Positions 62,601 to 64,000 of a stretch of 64,000 nucleotides of DNA are shown here, piece after piece. Made by a program: the position numbers and the translations under genes. The stretch comes from Gemmataceae bacterium (GTDB taxonomy: Bacteria; Planctomycetota; Planctomycetia; Gemmatales; Gemmataceae), in assembly GCA_022842245.1 (NCBI GenBank), contig JALHPZ010000017.1:1-64000 (forward strand). Reading direction: 5' to 3'. The first letter of the stretch is position 1. Every line of letters begins with the position of its first letter. A model generated the notes under the pieces. It was not told the DNA's origin and did no database searches. It was given only the letters and a program-made list of their open reading frames with translations.

Positions 62601-62772
62601 GCGATTCGAGACCGCCGTCGTTCGGGTCGAGCAGCGCGGCGGCGTGAGGCGCGAAGTGCGGCTGCGCCGCGAGCCGCTCGAAGTGGTTCGCCGCCATCGC
62701 CGGGTCCGCCGTGCGCGGCAGCAGGCGGGCGAGGAGGAGAGCGAAACGTGTATCCGAGATGGCCGACGTCAT
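59668..62772 (-). CDS. glnE: Glutamine synthetase adenylyltransferase/deadenylase GlnE
   Basis: 1034 residues with two nucleotidyltransferase domains. FGKLGGDELNYSSDLDLMFV (about 185-203) and LGKLGGREISYHSDLDLMLV (about 755-775) carry the GxxxSDxD metal motif. The N-terminal half removes AMP from glutamine synthetase; the C-terminal half adds it, in response to nitrogen state. RRMGYTG is followed by about 25 residues encoded by a palindromic repeat (residues about 438-463) before the normal sequence resumes (PLDETTSGPLLQTKTLL). Complete otherwise, of normal length for the family. Confidence 0.95.
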   Translation of the reverse strand: MTSAISDTRFALLLARLLPRTADPAMAANHFERLAAQPHFAPHAAALLDPNDGGLESLLQLLATSQLFADTLAQDPEALDLVLKPAGRNPSTAELTQQLQSLVDAATDDAGVLRAFRKFRRLQVLRIGLNDVIRDRPLEEITRDLARAADASIQVALATATRTVTRKIGTPTVGDRPARLAALAFGKLGGDELNYSSDLDLMFVYDDDGETAGKRVHPVSNADAFARIITEFLRLLSSHTDAGFAYRVDLRLRPEGRTGPLARSLAATRSYYDVMGRTWERQALIKVRPCGGDIELGREFVQSIEPFVYRKYFSFSEINEVKALKRQMEQRANRAGDDDRDVKTGRGGIRDIEYTVQFLQLLNGGDLPAVRQRNTLLALESLEIAGCLTGNENYILADAYRFLRKTEHRLQLLFDMQTHRLPDTEAELEKLARRMGYTGIRNAEFGMRNESLEPSSEYRIPNSTLAAQRRSPLDETTSGPLLQTKTLLVEPLDLFLNDLHDKTGRDRVILEHLLHQTFASESGQAEPESDLILDPDPDEAKQREVLGPYGFRNVPEAYANLLRLAHESVRFLSHRRCRHFLASIAPRLLRAVAETPDPDVALDSLERVTASLGAKAVLYELFSFNPATLKLYVDLCSGSPFLSGLLVNNPGMVDELLDSLVLNQPRQVDELSAELTELLRGATDPEPILHSFQDKELLRIGVADLLGKTPIRETTAALSDLADTVLGAVIDLVEPMLREKFGTPADCPYAIVGLGKLGGREISYHSDLDLMLVYAVDGSTVRSDPGETTSNQHFFTELLQKTIQRLGKSGPMGRLYAVDLRLRPTGKSGSLALPLAEFLRYFDDAGCQLWERQAMMRARVVRGEPAFASELEVAIRRAALGPAWCPAWANDICAMRTKLEAKAGRRDIKRGRGGLADVEFLIQWIQLRHGREQPEILHSNVWSALDAIENAGLILPNHASVLRDGYSFLRTVEARLRIVTDRPLIELPESHEECEKLARRIGFESSPRGSAADRLLAEVDRVMGTLRAEFDRLA
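61384..61458. repeat. In-frame palindromic repeat inside glnE
   Basis: GGAATTCGGAATGCGG (61384-61399) and CCGCATTCCGAATTCC (61443-61458) are perfect 16-bp inverted repeats, with further GGAATGCGG-type units between. The element adds residues IRNAEFGMRNESLEPSSEYR and a few more, without breaking the reading frame. Related units occur at 18000-18020. Confidence 0.88.
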
Positions 62773-62797
62773 GGTTGAATGTCCCCGACGTTTAGAC

Positions 62798-64000
62798 TTA
62801 CACGGTCTTCAACCCGATACGACGTTTCGATGGCACATCCTCTCGTTCCGTTTGATTCACCCCCACCCGCTCGCCCGTCAGTACTTCGCCGTACAGCGTG
62901 AACGGGCTGGCGTTCGCCACGCGCATCGGCACGATCGCGCCGACCATGCGCTCGTGACCGTCGAAGACCACGATATGATCGGTCATCGTGCGACCCGTCA
63001 ACTGGCGTAGCGGACCGCTCTCTCGCTCGCCGTGGCGGCTGGGACCTTCCACCAGTACCTCCACCGTCGAACCCACCCAGGCCTTGTGGTCCGCGAGGCA
63101 GTTCGCGTTCTGCACGCCGAGCAGGTCGTTGTTGCGGCGCTTCTTCACCTCCTCGGGAATGTCGTCGGCCCAGCGGTCCGCGGCCTTCGTGCCGGGGCGC
63201 TCGCTGTACTTGAAGATGAACGAGTTCTTGAACTTCGCCTCGCGCACGAGGTCCATGGTGAGCTGGAAGCTCGCTTCCGTCTCGCCGCAGAAGCCGACGA
63301 TGAAATCGCTCGACACCGCCACGCCCGGCACCTTCTCCCGGCAGCGCGCGAGCATCTCGCGATACTCGGCCACGGTGTAGTTGCGCTTCATCCGCTTGAG
63401 CATCTCGTCGCAACCGCTCTGTGCCGGCACGTGCAGGTATTTCACCACCTTCGGCAGTTCCCGCACCGCGTCGAGCAGGTCGTCGGTCATGTCCTTCGGG
63501 TAGTTCGTCACGAATTTGATGCGGTCGAGGCCCGGCGTGTCGTGCATCTGCGCAATGAGGTCGCTCAGCCGCGTGCGGCGGCCGTCGCCGTGGTCGAAGA
63601 CGTAGCTGTTCACAGTCTGGCCGATCAGCGTGACTTCCTTGCAGCCCTGGTCGACGAGTTGCCGGACTTCGGCGAGGATGTGCTCGGGCCGCCGGCTCTG
63701 CTCGGGGCCGCGCGTACTCGGCACGACGCAGTAGGTGCAGAACTTGTCGCAGCCGATCTGTACGCGGACGAACGCCTGGAACGGCGTCGGGCGCATCGTC
63801 GGGTCGCGCGTCGGGTCGTAGCTCTCGAAGCTCGCCTCGACCTCGTGCCGACCGCCGTCGGCGCGGCCGAGGCTCAGCGCGAACTGCGGAACGCGCGTCC
63901 GCTTCACTTCCGCGACGAGTTCCGGAATGCGCGCGAGTTGTCCGGTGCCGACGACGATGTCCACGTAGGGCGCACGGTCGCGGATGGCGTGCTGGTCTTT
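62798..64000 (-). CDS. miaB: tRNA-2-methylthio-N6-dimethylallyladenosine synthase MiaB (partial)
   Basis: The 3' portion, about 400 residues, runs off the window edge, so the N-terminal cysteine motif is missing from view. The radical SAM core has CDKFCTYCVVPSTRGPEQSR (CxxxCxxC) and VTLIGQTVNSYVFDHGDGRR. A TRAM domain ends it (VGSTVEVLVEGPSRHGERES). VDIVVGTGQLARIPEL fits the MiaB N-domain. The enzyme adds a methylthio group to i6A37 of tRNAs. The close relatives MtaB and RimO are less likely because TGQ and PSTRGPEQSR are MiaB-type. Confidence 0.93.
   Translation of the reverse strand, partial: KDQHAIRDRAPYVDIVVGTGQLARIPELVAEVKRTRVPQFALSLGRADGGRHEVEASFESYDPTRDPTMRPTPFQAFVRVQIGCDKFCTYCVVPSTRGPEQSRRPEHILAEVRQLVDQGCKEVTLIGQTVNSYVFDHGDGRRTRLSDLIAQMHDTPGLDRIKFVTNYPKDMTDDLLDAVRELPKVVKYLHVPAQSGCDEMLKRMKRNYTVAEYREMLARCREKVPGVAVSSDFIVGFCGETEASFQLTMDLVREAKFKNSFIFKYSERPGTKAADRWADDIPEEVKKRRNNDLLGVQNANCLADHKAWVGSTVEVLVEGPSRHGERESGPLRQLTGRTMTDHIVVFDGHERMVGAIVPMRVANASPFTLYGEVLTGERVGVNQTEREDVPSKRRIGLKTV

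Overview
The window looks like chromosomal DNA of a high-GC planctomycete, most likely of the Gemmata/Gemmataceae type. Lineage markers include a small N-terminal repeat-companion domain (MIDRDALIAAI...RLAFADWIEEQGD) on a leucine-rich-repeat protein, planctomycete cytochrome c plus DUF1549/DUF1553 followed by DUF1501, a cytochrome c–WD40 fusion, CRTAC1/ASPIC-UnbV and FG-GAP proteins, many secreted or lipoprotein hypotheticals, and weak use of Shine-Dalgarno sites. No rRNA, tRNA, CRISPR array, IS element or prophage was seen. The assignment rests on protein families, not on a 16S sequence.

Layout. 1-9.8 kb: nucleotidyltransferase and divergent ribF, LRR protein, radical SAM protein, an orphan ABC-2 permease, and a minus-strand signalling set (RedB-like thioredoxin-fold protein, hybrid histidine kinase, response regulator). 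10.7-20.4 kb: an FG-GAP surface protein, a four-gene membrane operon with an M50-like metalloprotease, then a TPR lipoprotein and a Tad/CpaC-type secretin. 20.6-29 kb: trmL and ftsK divergent, an SGNH-like hydrolase, a PPC-domain protein with a cytochrome/WD40 partner, and DUF6428. 29-32.6 kb: oxyR divergent from an exported katG that has a clear intrinsic terminator.

32.7-48.3 kb holds the most coherent accessory system. Eight tightly packed minus-strand genes encode a D-2-hydroxyacid dehydrogenase, an Ldh2-type dehydrogenase, an FGGY kinase, a tandem cyclase, an MFS carrier, an SDR, a fused 2-oxoacid dehydrogenase E1 and an E2. They diverge from a FadR-type GntR regulator, whose gene is itself coupled to a cytochrome c/DUF1549/DUF1553 gene and a DUF1501 gene. 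I read this as a regulated catabolic locus for an unidentified hydroxy- or sugar-acid, ending in oxidative decarboxylation of a 2-oxoacid to an acyl-CoA. 48.3-64 kb returns to mostly housekeeping or family-typical genes: CRTAC1 and TPR pair, HtrA protease, ABC-F ATPase, gatC, rpmB, hypothetical secreted proteins, glnE and a partial miaB.

Across the window runs a dispersed, AT-rich palindromic repeat (TTTTGCATTTTTCATT / ..TTGGTCC-GATC-GGACCAA..) in at least four intergenic spaces. A related GGAATTCGGAATGCGG palindrome sits in frame inside glnE. A separate large palindromic element with 41-bp inverted ends lies at 57.06-57.26 kb.
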